Shown: positions 1 to 8,498, counted from the stretch's first letter. The stretch is DNA of 52,629 bases from an uncultured Christensenella sp. (GCA_910578195.1 CAJTOY010000002.1:19633-72261), one strand, 5' to 3'. The notes: generated by a model from the sequence alone, not told the origin. Translations and numbers: made by a program.

Positions 1-15
1 TCGTTTGCACAATAA

Positions 16-50
16 CCGCCCGACGGCGAAAGCCGTCGGGCGGGTTTTTA
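16..50. terminator. Strong GC hairpin terminator, left copy
   Basis: A 12-bp GC-rich stem with a GAAA tetraloop (arms 16-27 and 32-43) is followed on the plus strand by GTTTTT. It lies just past the stop codon of the minus-strand gene at 57-1457, so it can end that gene and any plus-strand gene entering from the left. Positions 18-51 are identical to 1737-1770 over 34 bp. Confidence 0.85.
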
Positions 51-56
51 TTAAGA

Positions 57-1457
57 TTATTCATCTTTATGCACTTCGTTCAGTTTGTTTACTTCGGTAA
101 TAAGCTTTTCACTCGAAGTGTTCGCTTTTTCCAATAACGCAACTTGCAAAGACGATTGAGAAACGATTTTTTCAAGGTTTCTATCCATAGCAAGCATATT
201 ATTAGTTTGATTCTCTCCTAAAGCGGCAACAGACGCCATGCCTTGGTCAATTCTATCGGATATATGATGCGCCGACTCAGCGAAACTTCTTGACAATGCT
301 GCAATGTTATTATCAAGCTGTGCTTGTAAACTGCCGAAACCAAACTGTATTTTCTTACAAATTGCTTCACTTGCGGAAGCCACAACACGCACAATACGGT
401 CTGTCTGTGTTTCGCGGTCGGCAAGTTGCAACGCCTCTTTTATTGTTTCCGCTCTGCCCGTTTCCAACTGCCATATTATTAAATCGAGAATATGCCAATC
501 ACGCACGTCAAGAAGATTGCCGTAGTTTTTAACAAGCGTGTTCCACATATCCGACGCGATTTTAGAGTGGGGTTTTAACAAAGCCGCACACGTTTTTAAA
601 TATTGTTCGTTAATTTTTTTGCAATTAACTTGATAGTCATTTTCTGCAGTCTGAATATCATCATTGCATTTATCTAACTGTTGCTTTAAAGCTGTTTTAG
701 CGGCATAGGCATCGTCTAATTCTTTCTTAAACTGCGGTCGTTTTTCTAACTTTTCTATATTCTTGTCTGCATTATGGATATTTATAAAATCATCATCGTA
801 ACAATCAAATATACTATACCCCGTAATATATATCGCCGGTATAGTAGCTACTACAGTTAATACGAATAAAAATGTTGATAATGACGTGCCACCTAAAATT
901 GAACGTATCATAAGAACTATGTAAGGAACAATATTAGCCAAATAAGCTAAAACTACCCCACACCTCTCTTTCCCTTCAAACCCATATTTCTCCCATATCA
1001 CCACACTTATACATATTATTAATAAACAAATTATAATCGGAATAAAAACTAAACCGCTCATATTAAATATATAAATATGAACATAAGCCAAACCAGCAAA
1101 ACCTAATTGCAATAAAAGAAATATTATTCCGAATACAATTCTAATTTTAGTTATTTTCTTTTTGATTTTTAAATCTTCTTTTGCCTCTTCAATATCATAC
1201 TTATTAATATATCGATATTCATCATAATATTTTGTTTCTAATGCCTTATGAGCATCTGAAACCTTATTAAGCTCTGATTCAAGCCGACGTTTACTTTTAG
1301 TTTTTTCGTCTACAATAGTATGCGCCATAAAAATTTCGTTACTTTTTGCCCGCTCAGCCGTGGCTATCTCGGTGTCATAAGCGTCTTTTTCACGAGCAAT
1401 AAAGCTTAGCCCCGCGCGCAAGGCGTAAAGTTCGGTTACAATTTCCTTTGTATCCAT
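57..1457 (-). CDS. Coiled-coil membrane protein of unknown function
   Basis: 466 residues. The ATG at 1457 was chosen over the longer frame because GGAGGG lies 5 nt upstream. A charged N-terminal coiled coil (about 1-125) is followed by about four hydrophobic segments (about 128-250), a second coiled coil (about 260-310) and a C-terminal helical part. That part holds RDWHILDLIIWQLETGRAE and KEALQLADRETQTDRIV, a segment I recall, without a family name, from other Firmicutes hypothetical proteins. The tail (about 395-466) again looks coiled. A membrane-anchored scaffold or sensor is possible, but no catalytic motif is visible and I do not assign a function. The gene stands alone between two identical terminators and has a long structured leader with an attenuator. 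Confidence 0.85.
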   Translation of the reverse strand: MDTKEIVTELYALRAGLSFIAREKDAYDTEIATAERAKSNEIFMAHTIVDEKTKSKRRLESELNKVSDAHKALETKYYDEYRYINKYDIEEAKEDLKIKKKITKIRIVFGIIFLLLQLGFAGLAYVHIYIFNMSGLVFIPIIICLLIICISVVIWEKYGFEGKERCGVVLAYLANIVPYIVLMIRSILGGTSLSTFLFVLTVVATIPAIYITGYSIFDCYDDDFINIHNADKNIEKLEKRPQFKKELDDAYAAKTALKQQLDKCNDDIQTAENDYQVNCKKINEQYLKTCAALLKPHSKIASDMWNTLVKNYGNLLDVRDWHILDLIIWQLETGRAETIKEALQLADRETQTDRIVRVVASASEAICKKIQFGFGSLQAQLDNNIAALSRSFAESAHHISDRIDQGMASVAALGENQTNNMLAMDRNLEKIVSQSSLQVALLEKANTSSEKLITEVNKLNEVHKDE

Positions 1458-1469
1458 AAATCCCTCCGT

Positions 1470-1505
1470 AAAAAATAAAAAGTGCGCCAACCGAAGTAAG
1501 CGCAC
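1470..1505 (-). terminator. Attenuator-like terminator in the leader of the 57-1457 gene
   Basis: On the minus strand GTGCGC (1505-1500) pairs with GCGCAC (1487-1482) around a 12-nt loop. A U-rich run of about 12 nt follows, then ACGGAGGG and the start codon. This is an intrinsic-terminator shape placed between promoter and ribosome binding site, as in transcription attenuation. No anti-terminator pairing could be established by eye. Confidence 0.6.
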
Positions 1506-1528
1506 GAAAAACACAAACTCCGATTGTC

Positions 1529-1679
1529 GCCAAACAAACTTAAAATACAGCACAGATATCCTGCGTACATACTTTTAAGGAATTTGCATTTTTACCAAAT
1601 TCTGAATTGTATGTACGCAAAAACATGCAAAATAAAAGAATATCTTTTTTTGCCGCTTTCATTATTAAGTTTGTTTGGC
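1529..1679 (-). promoter_or_regulatory. Nested inverted repeats in the 5' leader
   Basis: Three nested perfect inverted repeats share one axis. The outer is GCCAAACAAACTTAA at 1529-1543 with its complement at 1665-1679 (15 bp). The middle is TGCGTACATAC at 1562-1572 with its complement at 1609-1619 (11 bp). The inner is GAATTTG at 1580-1586 with CAAATTC at 1596-1602 (7 bp). The predicted transcription start is near 1680, so the transcript would begin with one arm of the outer stem. Together with the attenuator at 1470-1505 it makes a candidate cis-regulatory RNA. A palindromic mobile remnant is the alternative. The stretch 1458-1766 holds no gene. Confidence 0.6.
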
Positions 1680-1686
1680 ATTTACA

Positions 1687-1715
1687 AGTATATCATATTA
1701 AAAATTAAAAATCAA
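1687..1715 (-). promoter_or_regulatory. Sigma-A promoter for the 57-1457 gene
   Basis: On the minus strand TTGATT (1715-1710), a 17-bp spacer and TATACT (1692-1687). It predicts a leader of about 220 nt. Confidence 0.6.
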
Positions 1716-1735
1716 TTATTTTAACAAAATAAACG

Positions 1736-1769
1736 CGCCCGACGGCGAAAGCCGTCGGGCGGGTTTTTA
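1736..1769. terminator. Strong GC hairpin terminator, right copy
   Basis: The stem at 1736-1746 / 1751-1761 with a GAAA loop has a T-run on the plus side and T-rich sequence on the minus side. It begins at the stop codon (1769-1767) of the ABC transporter gene and should end it. Positions 1737-1770 are identical to 18-51. Confidence 0.85.
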
Positions 1770-3578
1770 TATGCTTTTGATTTGTTCTTCGCGGAATTGC
1801 TGTAAGTAGAGATTGTAGTACACGCCGCGCTGTTTTAAAAGCTGTTCGTGCGAGCCACGCTCCACTATCTTGCCGTCGTCTACGACGAGAATTATGTCCG
1901 CCGAGCGGATTGTCGAAAGCCTATGCGCGATTACGAAACTCGTTCTGCCCTTCATGAGCTTTTCGATAGCCTCTTGCACCAGCTTTTCGGTAAGTGTGTC
2001 GACCGACGAGGTAGCCTCGTCGAGTATGAAAATCGCGGGGTCGGCAAGTATTGCCCTTGCAAAGGAAATAAGCTGCTTCTCGCCAGTGGAAAGGGTATTG
2101 CCGCCCTCGCCTATGACCGTGTCGTAGCCCTTTTCAAGCCGCGCGATTATTCCGTCCGCATTCACGCTTTTGACCGCGGCGTCAAGCTCCTCCTGCGTCG
2201 CGTCCTCCTTGCCGTACATCAAATTCTCGCGGATTGTGCCCGAGAAAAGGTGCGGCGTTTGCAAAACGTAGCCGATATTGGAGTGAAGCCACTCTACGCT
2301 CCTCTCTCTTGCGTCCTTGCCGTCGATAAGCACGCTGCCCTCAGTGGGCTCGAAAAAGCGGCAGACGAGATTTACGAGGGTGGATTTGCCCGCGCCCGTC
2401 TCGCCGACTATTGCGACGTTGGTGCCCTTAGGCACTTTCAGGTTGAAGTGTTCGAGTATGTACTCCTCGCCGTCGGGGTATTTGAACGTCACGTCCTTAA
2501 ACTCGATATCGCCCAAAATGGGCTCCCAGTTTTCTCGCTTTAAATCGAAGCTGTCGCCGTATTTTTTTACTACCTCTTCGCTGTCCTTTACGTCGCTGAC
2601 CGCTTCGGTCAGCGCAGTAAATCTTTCCAGATTGACCTTGATTGTGACTAATTCGGCAAAGATTTCAACGAACCACAGTACGGGCTCCATCAGCCCTTGC
2701 GCGTAGGTCATAAACACCGAAAGGGTGCCGATAAGTATTACGCCGTTCATTGTGATTATTCCGCCGTACCATAAAACGAGCGCGAGCGCGACAGATGAAG
2801 CGAACGAAATTAGCGAGTACAGAAGCGCCCTGTGATGCCCGAGGCGCTGTGACTTCCTTTTCATGTCGTCCGTGCGCGAATAGAAATGCTTGTCCAGCTT
2901 TTCCTCTATGCCGAGCGTCTTTGTGGTTTCCACGCCCGTTATTCCCTCGTTGAAGCCGCCCGTGATTTCCGAGTTTATCTCGCGCACGCGTCTGTTATGC
3001 TTGGTGAGAATACGGTTGAAGTAAACGGAAACGACCGCGACGATAGGCATAATAGCAATTACGCACAGTGCGAGAATTGCGTTCATATACAGCATAATGG
3101 CAATCGAAGTTATCAGATACACTGCGTTGAAAAGTCCGTTGCAGGTATTCCAGGCGATTATCGAGCCGATGTTCGACGTATCGCTCATGACCCTTGCGTG
3201 GATTTTGCCGACGCTGTTTTGGTTGAAATACGACACCGAGAGGGTCTGCAAGTGATTGAACGCCGTACGGCGCAAGTCCATTAAAAGGCACATTTCCAGC
3301 TTCCAGCTGTTGTAATCGGAAACGTATTCGAACACAACGGCGCCGAGTATGCAGACGACGTATACAGCGATAAAGGGCGTAAGCCCGTCGAGCGTCTTAT
3401 TCGCAATAAAGTTGTTTATCGCGTAGCTCTGGAAAAGGGGCAGTACCGAGTTCAGCCCGCCGATAAGCATAGTGAATATAACTATCAGCGTGAAAGTACC
3501 CTTGTACTTTGCAATGTAGGGCTTCATTTTGCCGAGCCCGAAAAATCTCAGCTTTTTGGTCTTTGTTGTATCAGCCAT
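1767..3578 (-). CDS. ABC exporter half-transporter, catalytic-site subunit
   Basis: 603 residues: an N-terminal six-helix exporter domain (about 25-315) fused to an ATPase. Visible motifs are Walker A GETGAGKS (392-399), Q440, signature LSTGEKQ (496-502, a departure from LSGGQ), Walker B FILDE with the catalytic Glu521, and the switch His552. The start overlaps the end of the upstream ABC gene by 8 nt and has AAGGAGG before it. With the neighbour it forms a heterodimer of the BmrCD / TM287-288 type: this subunit brings an intact Walker B and a degenerate signature. The substrate cannot be read from sequence; multidrug or peptide export is typical. Likely last gene of the tldD-tldE-ABC-ABC operon. 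Confidence 0.93.
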   Translation of the reverse strand: MADTTKTKKLRFFGLGKMKPYIAKYKGTFTLIVIFTMLIGGLNSVLPLFQSYAINNFIANKTLDGLTPFIAVYVVCILGAVVFEYVSDYNSWKLEMCLLMDLRRTAFNHLQTLSVSYFNQNSVGKIHARVMSDTSNIGSIIAWNTCNGLFNAVYLITSIAIMLYMNAILALCVIAIMPIVAVVSVYFNRILTKHNRRVREINSEITGGFNEGITGVETTKTLGIEEKLDKHFYSRTDDMKRKSQRLGHHRALLYSLISFASSVALALVLWYGGIITMNGVILIGTLSVFMTYAQGLMEPVLWFVEIFAELVTIKVNLERFTALTEAVSDVKDSEEVVKKYGDSFDLKRENWEPILGDIEFKDVTFKYPDGEEYILEHFNLKVPKGTNVAIVGETGAGKSTLVNLVCRFFEPTEGSVLIDGKDARERSVEWLHSNIGYVLQTPHLFSGTIRENLMYGKEDATQEELDAAVKSVNADGIIARLEKGYDTVIGEGGNTLSTGEKQLISFARAILADPAIFILDEATSSVDTLTEKLVQEAIEKLMKGRTSFVIAHRLSTIRSADIILVVDDGKIVERGSHEQLLKQRGVYYNLYLQQFREEQIKSI

Positions 3579-5403
3579 TCACCGCCTCCTTTTTAAGCTC
3601 GGCTTTCAGCTCGTCGGGAAGCGACATCTGAATGTCGTATAGCTTCGAATATATTCCGTTGTTCTTTAAAAGCTGTTCGCTTGTTCCGCTTTCGGCAATT
3701 CTGCCCTTGTCCAAAACGATAATGTTGTCCGCGTGCATCACGGTAGTTATGCGGTGGGATATAATGATTATCGTCGCGTTTTTGTAGAGAGTTTTCAGCT
3801 TCGCGCGTATCGCCGCGTCGGTTTCGCTGTCGACCGCGGAAAGCGAGTCGTCGAAAATTATGTACGGCGTTTCGCGCATTATCGTGCGCGCGATTGCGAC
3901 GCGCTGCTTCTGACCGCCCGAGAGGGTTACGCCGCGCTCGCCTACAATCGTGTCGTAGCCGTTTGCAAAGCCCGTGATATTGTCGTCCACGCACGCGATT
4001 TGCGCGTATTTTCTGATTGTATCCAAATCCTCTTTATCGGTCGCAATAGAAATATTTTCGCCGACCGAGCGGGAATAAATGTGCCCCTCCTGCAAAATCA
4101 GCCCGATATTCTGTCTTAGCGCCGCAAGCGAAATATCGTTGATATTTTGCCCGCCTATCAGAATTTCACCCTCGGTGAGAGGATAAAGCCTTTCGAGAAG
4201 GAATGTCAGCGTCGATTTGCCGCTGCCCGTTCCGCCTATAATGCCGAGCGTCGAGCCCTGCGGAATTTTGAGGTTAATGCCGCTTAAAACCGGCTTGCCC
4301 TCGTCGTACGCAAAGCCCGCGTTTTTAAACTCTATGTCGCCCGAAAGGGGATAAGCCTCGCCGTACACCTCTTCCTCGGCGTTCAGAATTTCGGCTATAC
4401 GGTTTAACGATACGCCCGCCTTGGACAGGTTGGAAATAATTCTGCCGAGCTGGCGCACGGGTCCCATTAACATTGTGTTGTACGAGATGAACGCGACCAG
4501 CTCGCCCGCGGTGAGCGTGCCGTTCACGCAGTACACGGTGCCTATGACCAGAAGAAGCATCGACTGCAAGATAAAGGCGAAATTGTTGTACGCCCAAAGC
4601 GCTGTCATGAACTTTCCGACCTTTATCCAAAGCCCCGTGTAGTAGACGTTCTGCTTTTCGAATTTGTCGCGCTCGTACTTCTCTTTGCCGAACGCGCGCA
4701 CGACGCGCACGCCCGTGAAGTTTTCCTGCGCGATTGTGGAGAGTACGCCCTCCTCCTCGTCGCATTTTTTAAAGCGTTTGCGCGCCTTGGTATGTACGAA
4801 TACGGACACGCCCAGAATGAACGGTATGAACGCCGTCGCGATAAGCGCGAGGTTTACGTTCATAATGAACATAAACACAAGCGAGATTATCATTACGATT
4901 ATTATCTTTACGAGGTTGATAAGCTGACCCGTAATGAAGTTTGAAATCGTGTCCGCGTCGGACGTACAGCGCTGGATTATGTCGCCCGTCATATGGCGTA
5001 TGTGCCAGACCAGCGGAAGGCGCTGTATGTGCGAAAAAAGCTTGTTTCGCGTTCTGCGCATCAAAATCTGGTTTGCGCGCGTGGTGAAGTACATTCTGCA
5101 ATAAATCAGGATTGCCTGCAATGCGGCGAGTATGACTATCGCCGCCGCAAGTATCCACATAGAATTTTTTAAAACTTCTATTCCGCCGAACAGAGATACG
5201 ACGCCCGCAAATGCGGGGGGCACCTCCTTTGTTCCTATGACGCTGTCAATCGCAAAAGACAGTATCTGCGGAATAATCATTGAAAACAGCGTGCCCAGAA
5301 GGTTGGCGACAATGCCGACCACGAACAAAAACACGCTGCCTTTCAGTAAGTATCCCAGCGTTCCCGCCTTGGTGTAGACCGTGCGGGTAGTATTCTCTTT
5401 CAT
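3571..5403 (-). CDS. ABC exporter half-transporter, degenerate-site subunit
   Basis: 610 residues with the same layout: six transmembrane helices (about 18-330) and a C-terminal ATPase. Walker A is GGTGSGKS (390-397), the signature is a canonical LSGGQKQ (494-500), and the switch His is H550. Walker B reads IIFDD, so Asp519 replaces the catalytic Glu. Asp at this place is the hallmark of the non-hydrolysing site in heterodimeric exporters. The pairing is complementary: this canonical signature completes the hydrolytic site of the 603-residue partner, and the partner's LSTGE completes the degenerate one. It lies 35 bp after tldE and overlaps the partner gene by 8 nt. Confidence 0.93.
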   Translation of the reverse strand: MKENTTRTVYTKAGTLGYLLKGSVFLFVVGIVANLLGTLFSMIIPQILSFAIDSVIGTKEVPPAFAGVVSLFGGIEVLKNSMWILAAAIVILAALQAILIYCRMYFTTRANQILMRRTRNKLFSHIQRLPLVWHIRHMTGDIIQRCTSDADTISNFITGQLINLVKIIIVMIISLVFMFIMNVNLALIATAFIPFILGVSVFVHTKARKRFKKCDEEEGVLSTIAQENFTGVRVVRAFGKEKYERDKFEKQNVYYTGLWIKVGKFMTALWAYNNFAFILQSMLLLVIGTVYCVNGTLTAGELVAFISYNTMLMGPVRQLGRIISNLSKAGVSLNRIAEILNAEEEVYGEAYPLSGDIEFKNAGFAYDEGKPVLSGINLKIPQGSTLGIIGGTGSGKSTLTFLLERLYPLTEGEILIGGQNINDISLAALRQNIGLILQEGHIYSRSVGENISIATDKEDLDTIRKYAQIACVDDNITGFANGYDTIVGERGVTLSGGQKQRVAIARTIMRETPYIIFDDSLSAVDSETDAAIRAKLKTLYKNATIIIISHRITTVMHADNIIVLDKGRIAESGTSEQLLKNNGIYSKLYDIQMSLPDELKAELKKEAVNG

Positions 5404-5413
5404 ATTCCTGCCT

Positions 5414-5438
5414 TTAACCGCAAGAGATATGCGGTTAA
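5414..5438 (-). other. Hairpin between tldE and the ABC exporter genes
   Basis: TTAACCGCA and TGCGGTTAA form a perfect 9-bp stem with a 7-nt loop directly after the tldE stop. No U-run follows on the minus strand, so it is more likely an mRNA processing or stability element than a terminator. Confidence 0.35.
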
Positions 5439-6656
5439 TTAATTTTTATTGATTTTAAATTTGGCAGCCAGTACCGTATCTTCCATAAATCCGAAAACGT
5501 CGTTTTTTGCAACGCCTATCAAATCCTTGCCCAGCAAATCGAAAATATTTGCGTTCAGCGAGAATTCGGGAAGCTTGCCGACAAGTTCGCCGTTATCGTA
5601 GAGATATGCAAGCTGTACGGGTATGCCGAGCGTGCCGTCGGGCGTCATGTCGCCGCCGCCGGCTTCTACAATGTAAATTGCCTTGCCCTTAATCAGTTTT
5701 TTAAGGCTGTCGGAGGTTGCTCCGAGCTTTATGCCGACAGCCGCCGCAACGGGCACCTCGTCGAAGTCCGAATAACCGCCGCCCGATAAGGGAAGATTGA
5801 AATTGTGCGCGGTGCGCTTATAGGTCAAAAGTCCGTTGAAAACGCCGTCCTTTATAAAATAGAACTTGTCGCCGTCGTTGACAACGCCTTCGCTGTCGAA
5901 GAAGGGTATGCACTCCTTGTTGTCGGGTCCGCGGTCAAGGTAGATATTGACCTTTTCGTCGAAAAGCTTTTCGCCGAGCTTGCCGTTGAAGAGGCTTGCG
6001 CCGCTCATATACAGCTCCGCTATAATGTGTCTGAGCGAATAGTGTATGATACTGTCGCCGATTATTACGGGCAAAGTATCGTCGAGTTCCGCCTTTTTGT
6101 CGAACGGAGCTAACAGCTTGCCGATATCCGAAACCACCTTATCCTCGTCGTAATAATTCTGCACCGCGCCGTAGGCTAAATCCATTATGCTTGCCGATTT
6201 TTTGTGCTGAATTACGAGAATTATGGCAAGGTAGTTCGAGGCATACTCGTAGCGGGTGTTTTCACTGTTTTCGTAAACGCTCGAATACTCCTCCATATTT
6301 ATCTTGTTGGAGAAAATGAAGTCGGGGTATTCCTTGTTAAGCCTTGCAAGCAGCTTTTTCATGGTCTTTACGAAATCGGTCGCAGGAACGATGTTTTTAA
6401 CGCAGTTTTCTTTTCTTGTCTTGCCTGCGGTCAAATCGCAGGGATATGTAATATTCTGCGAAAGACGCGCCTTTGCGTCCTCGAAAAGGGCTTTGTCGTC
6501 GCCCTCGCCTATTCTTCCCGCAATGCCTATTTTACCGTCGTCGTAGACGCGGATAACCGTCTTTAAATCGTCTTTGACGCGGAGCGAGTCTATATTGCCG
6601 CCCGAAACGTTCAAGCCGTAGGAAGTAGTTTTGTTTACAATTTTTTCGTGCTTCAT
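5439..6656 (-). CDS. tldE: TldE/PmbA-like subunit of a TldD/TldE protease
   Basis: 405 residues of the PmbA/TldA family. In the known TldD/TldE complex this subunit lacks the metal site and forms a heterodimer with TldD that degrades unfolded or small peptides and trims modified peptides such as microcin B17. No HExxxH is seen, as expected for TldE. The ATG at 6656 is preferred over an in-frame GTG at 6665 because GAGGTG lies 6 nt upstream. It follows tldD by 10 bp, and its ribosome site overlaps the tldD stop. The end of the protein (GKDLIGVAKNDVFGFMEDTV) is intact. Confidence 0.85.
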   Translation of the reverse strand: MKHEKIVNKTTSYGLNVSGGNIDSLRVKDDLKTVIRVYDDGKIGIAGRIGEGDDKALFEDAKARLSQNITYPCDLTAGKTRKENCVKNIVPATDFVKTMKKLLARLNKEYPDFIFSNKINMEEYSSVYENSENTRYEYASNYLAIILVIQHKKSASIMDLAYGAVQNYYDEDKVVSDIGKLLAPFDKKAELDDTLPVIIGDSIIHYSLRHIIAELYMSGASLFNGKLGEKLFDEKVNIYLDRGPDNKECIPFFDSEGVVNDGDKFYFIKDGVFNGLLTYKRTAHNFNLPLSGGGYSDFDEVPVAAAVGIKLGATSDSLKKLIKGKAIYIVEAGGGDMTPDGTLGIPVQLAYLYDNGELVGKLPEFSLNANIFDLLGKDLIGVAKNDVFGFMEDTVLAAKFKINKN

Positions 6657-6666
6657 TTCATTCACC

Positions 6667-8004
6667 TCACTGCACCGTCATTTTGGATATGCTTACATAC
6701 GGACCGCCGAACGCAACGTTGAGCGGATGCTGTTCCATTTTGCCGCAACCGCCGAACGCGCTCGAAATTACCTCCGCCTTATCCGACACTCCGTCGATAA
6801 GGTTAAGCGTTTCGAAAACGCTGCCGGTAATGACCGCGATTTTTACGGGGTCGCCTATCTTGCCGTCCTTTATCTCGTAGGCGAGGTTGGGGGCAATCGT
6901 AAACGTGCTCATACCCGAGCCGTGCTTGTAGTTCTTAATGAAATAACCGTGCTTGACCTTTTTAAAAAGCTCCTCTTTCGTGCTTTTGCCCGCTTCTATA
7001 ACGGTGCTGGTCATTCTCACGATGGGTTCGAAATCGCAGTCGACCGCGCGCGCATTGCCCGTGGTTTCCTCGCCGAGGTAAGCCGCAGTCATTGCCGATT
7101 GAAGTCTGCCCGTCAGCACACCGTTTTTAATGAGGTAGGTCTTGCTCGCCTTGGTGCCCTCGTCGTCGAAGGGAACGTAGCCCGAGCCGTCCTCCAAACC
7201 GCTGTCGTAAATGGAGAGAATGTCGCTACCGACCTTGGTGCCGACCGCCCACTCCTTTTTCATGGTTTCGTTGCCTATCATAAAGTCGGCTTCCGACTTG
7301 TGCCCGAAGCTTTCGTGCGCGAATACGCCCGTGGTTTCGGGGGATAAAATTACGGGATAGGTTCCGGGAGTTATCGACTTGGCGTTTAAAAGGAAGTTTT
7401 CGCTTTCCTTGACAAAGTCCGCAACTTCCTTTGCGGAGGTCGCGATTTTTGCGAAGCTGTCCGCGGATTTGCCGAAGCTGTCGTCGAAGTTTTCTTCGCC
7501 GTTAGCCATAGCTACCGCAAACCTTGCGCCGCAAAGCTGGTAGTCGTACTTTATGTCCGCGCCCTTCGAGGAGTAGAATTCGTAATTGCTGTGTCTGTCC
7601 GAGTAGAGCGCAACCGTCATTTTGACGTATTCCGAGGAATTCAGCGCCTCGAAATTGCTTGTAAGCAATTTCTGCTTTTCGGCAAGGGGTACGTTTTCAA
7701 GGCTGCAATCCTTGAATTTTTCGATTTTCGCAACGTTGGCTTGAAATCTCTTCACCGTAGCGTCCTCAGCAATGTTTGGATTGGGGGTCGCGTTTGCGTA
7801 GAGTTTGTCAAGCTCGCCCTGCAAACCGTCGAGCTTGTATGTAGAGGAATAATACCACATTTCCCCGTCGAAAACGCGGATAAACGCCTTTTTCACGGTG
7901 GTCTGCTTGCACTCTTCGAGCACGCCGTTACGGTATCTGATAGCCGTCTTGAACCTTGTTTCTATTCTCACATCGGAGTAGAAACCGTCTTTGAATTTAA
8001 TCAT
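6667..8004 (-). CDS. tldD: TldD-like zinc metalloprotease subunit
   Basis: 445 residues of the PmbA/TldA family. The active-site motif HESFGH (HExxxH) lies about residues 240-245, and a later GGCGK offers the third zinc ligand known from TldD. This should be the catalytic partner of the adjacent TldE. The ATG at 8004 is chosen because AAAGGGTG is 7 nt upstream; a GTG at 8013 would sit on that ribosome site. It is first in a likely operon with tldE and two ABC exporter genes, under a clear sigma-A promoter. The context, with a peptide importer upstream and an exporter downstream, fits peptide processing, but no precursor peptide gene is visible. Confidence 0.9.
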   Translation of the reverse strand: MIKFKDGFYSDVRIETRFKTAIRYRNGVLEECKQTTVKKAFIRVFDGEMWYYSSTYKLDGLQGELDKLYANATPNPNIAEDATVKRFQANVAKIEKFKDCSLENVPLAEKQKLLTSNFEALNSSEYVKMTVALYSDRHSNYEFYSSKGADIKYDYQLCGARFAVAMANGEENFDDSFGKSADSFAKIATSAKEVADFVKESENFLLNAKSITPGTYPVILSPETTGVFAHESFGHKSEADFMIGNETMKKEWAVGTKVGSDILSIYDSGLEDGSGYVPFDDEGTKASKTYLIKNGVLTGRLQSAMTAAYLGEETTGNARAVDCDFEPIVRMTSTVIEAGKSTKEELFKKVKHGYFIKNYKHGSGMSTFTIAPNLAYEIKDGKIGDPVKIAVITGSVFETLNLIDGVSDKAEVISSAFGGCGKMEQHPLNVAFGGPYVSISKMTVQ

Positions 8005-8032
8005 AATTATCACCCTTTGATTTTTTTATTAT

Positions 8033-8061
8033 ATTATACTAACTAAAACTGCCGTATACAA
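8033..8061 (-). promoter_or_regulatory. Sigma-A promoter for tldD
   Basis: On the minus strand TTGTAT (8061-8056), a 17-bp spacer and TATAAT (8038-8033), ending 28 nt before the tldD ATG. A perfect inverted repeat starts 2 bp upstream of the -35 box. Confidence 0.75.
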
Positions 8062-8063
8062 GC

Positions 8064-8098
8064 AACTATCAGTTGCGTTCGAAACGCAACTGATAGTT
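8064..8098 (-). terminator. 16-bp perfect hairpin after the opp operon
   Basis: Arms 8064-8079 and 8083-8098 are perfectly complementary with a 3-nt loop (CGA). The hairpin follows the stop of the DUF3899 gene by 4 bp, so it probably ends opp transcription. The U-run on the minus strand is poor (GCTTGTAT). Because it abuts the tldD -35 box it could instead be an operator. Confidence 0.55.
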
Positions 8099-8102
8099 TA
8101 AT

Positions 8103-8498
8103 TTAAACATTTGCGTAAACGATGATGAATATCACGGCTATCGCTATGAAAATCAATCCTGTGATAAGCATAAACGCCATACTGCGCTTCTTATCTTTCT
8201 TAGCTTGACGGTATTCGTAAAAATCCTTGTATTTACGCTTATTTACATCCTTGCGGAAAAGGTTGAAAAACAGCAGTACGGCAAAGCCGAGCATGTCGAA
8301 GGCGCCGCCGTTGCTCGCGAAAATTATCAGTCCCACGCCCGCAAGCAGTACGCCGGGGACGAAGAACGCGTCGCTTAAAATCTGCATGACGATCTTCGTG
8401 CCGTCCGCCGCCCAAATCTGTTTACTGCAAATTATGGCGACGGTTATCGCTATTCCTATAACCGCCGTTATTATATACGGCAAAATTCTTTTGAACAT
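8103..8498 (-). CDS. DUF3899-like small membrane protein
   Basis: 131 residues with an N-terminal hydrophobic helix (about 6-24), two central ones (about 47-82) and a C-terminal one (about 107-128). A basic loop lies between them (KRKYKDFYEYRQAKKDKKR). The segment SDAFFVPGVLLAGVGLIIF resembles DUF3899 proteins of Firmicutes, whose function is unknown to me. Its ATG overlaps the oppF stop by one base (TAATG), so it is probably translationally coupled to the oligopeptide importer. A role in assembly or regulation of the importer is only inferred from position. Confidence 0.75.
   Translation of the reverse strand: MFKRILPYIITAVIGIAITVAIICSKQIWAADGTKIVMQILSDAFFVPGVLLAGVGLIIFASNGGAFDMLGFAVLLFFNLFRKDVNKRKYKDFYEYRQAKKDKKRSMAFMLITGLIFIAIAVIFIIVYANV

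Noticed and set aside
1524..1724. Plus-strand 66-codon frame in the leader region
   Set aside because: No ribosome site and no family; the region is better explained as the structured leader and promoter of the minus-strand gene.
1767..8061. A RiPP gene cluster with TldD/E as maturation protease
   Set aside because: No precursor peptide or modifying enzyme is visible in this segment, so only an operon-level hypothesis is kept.
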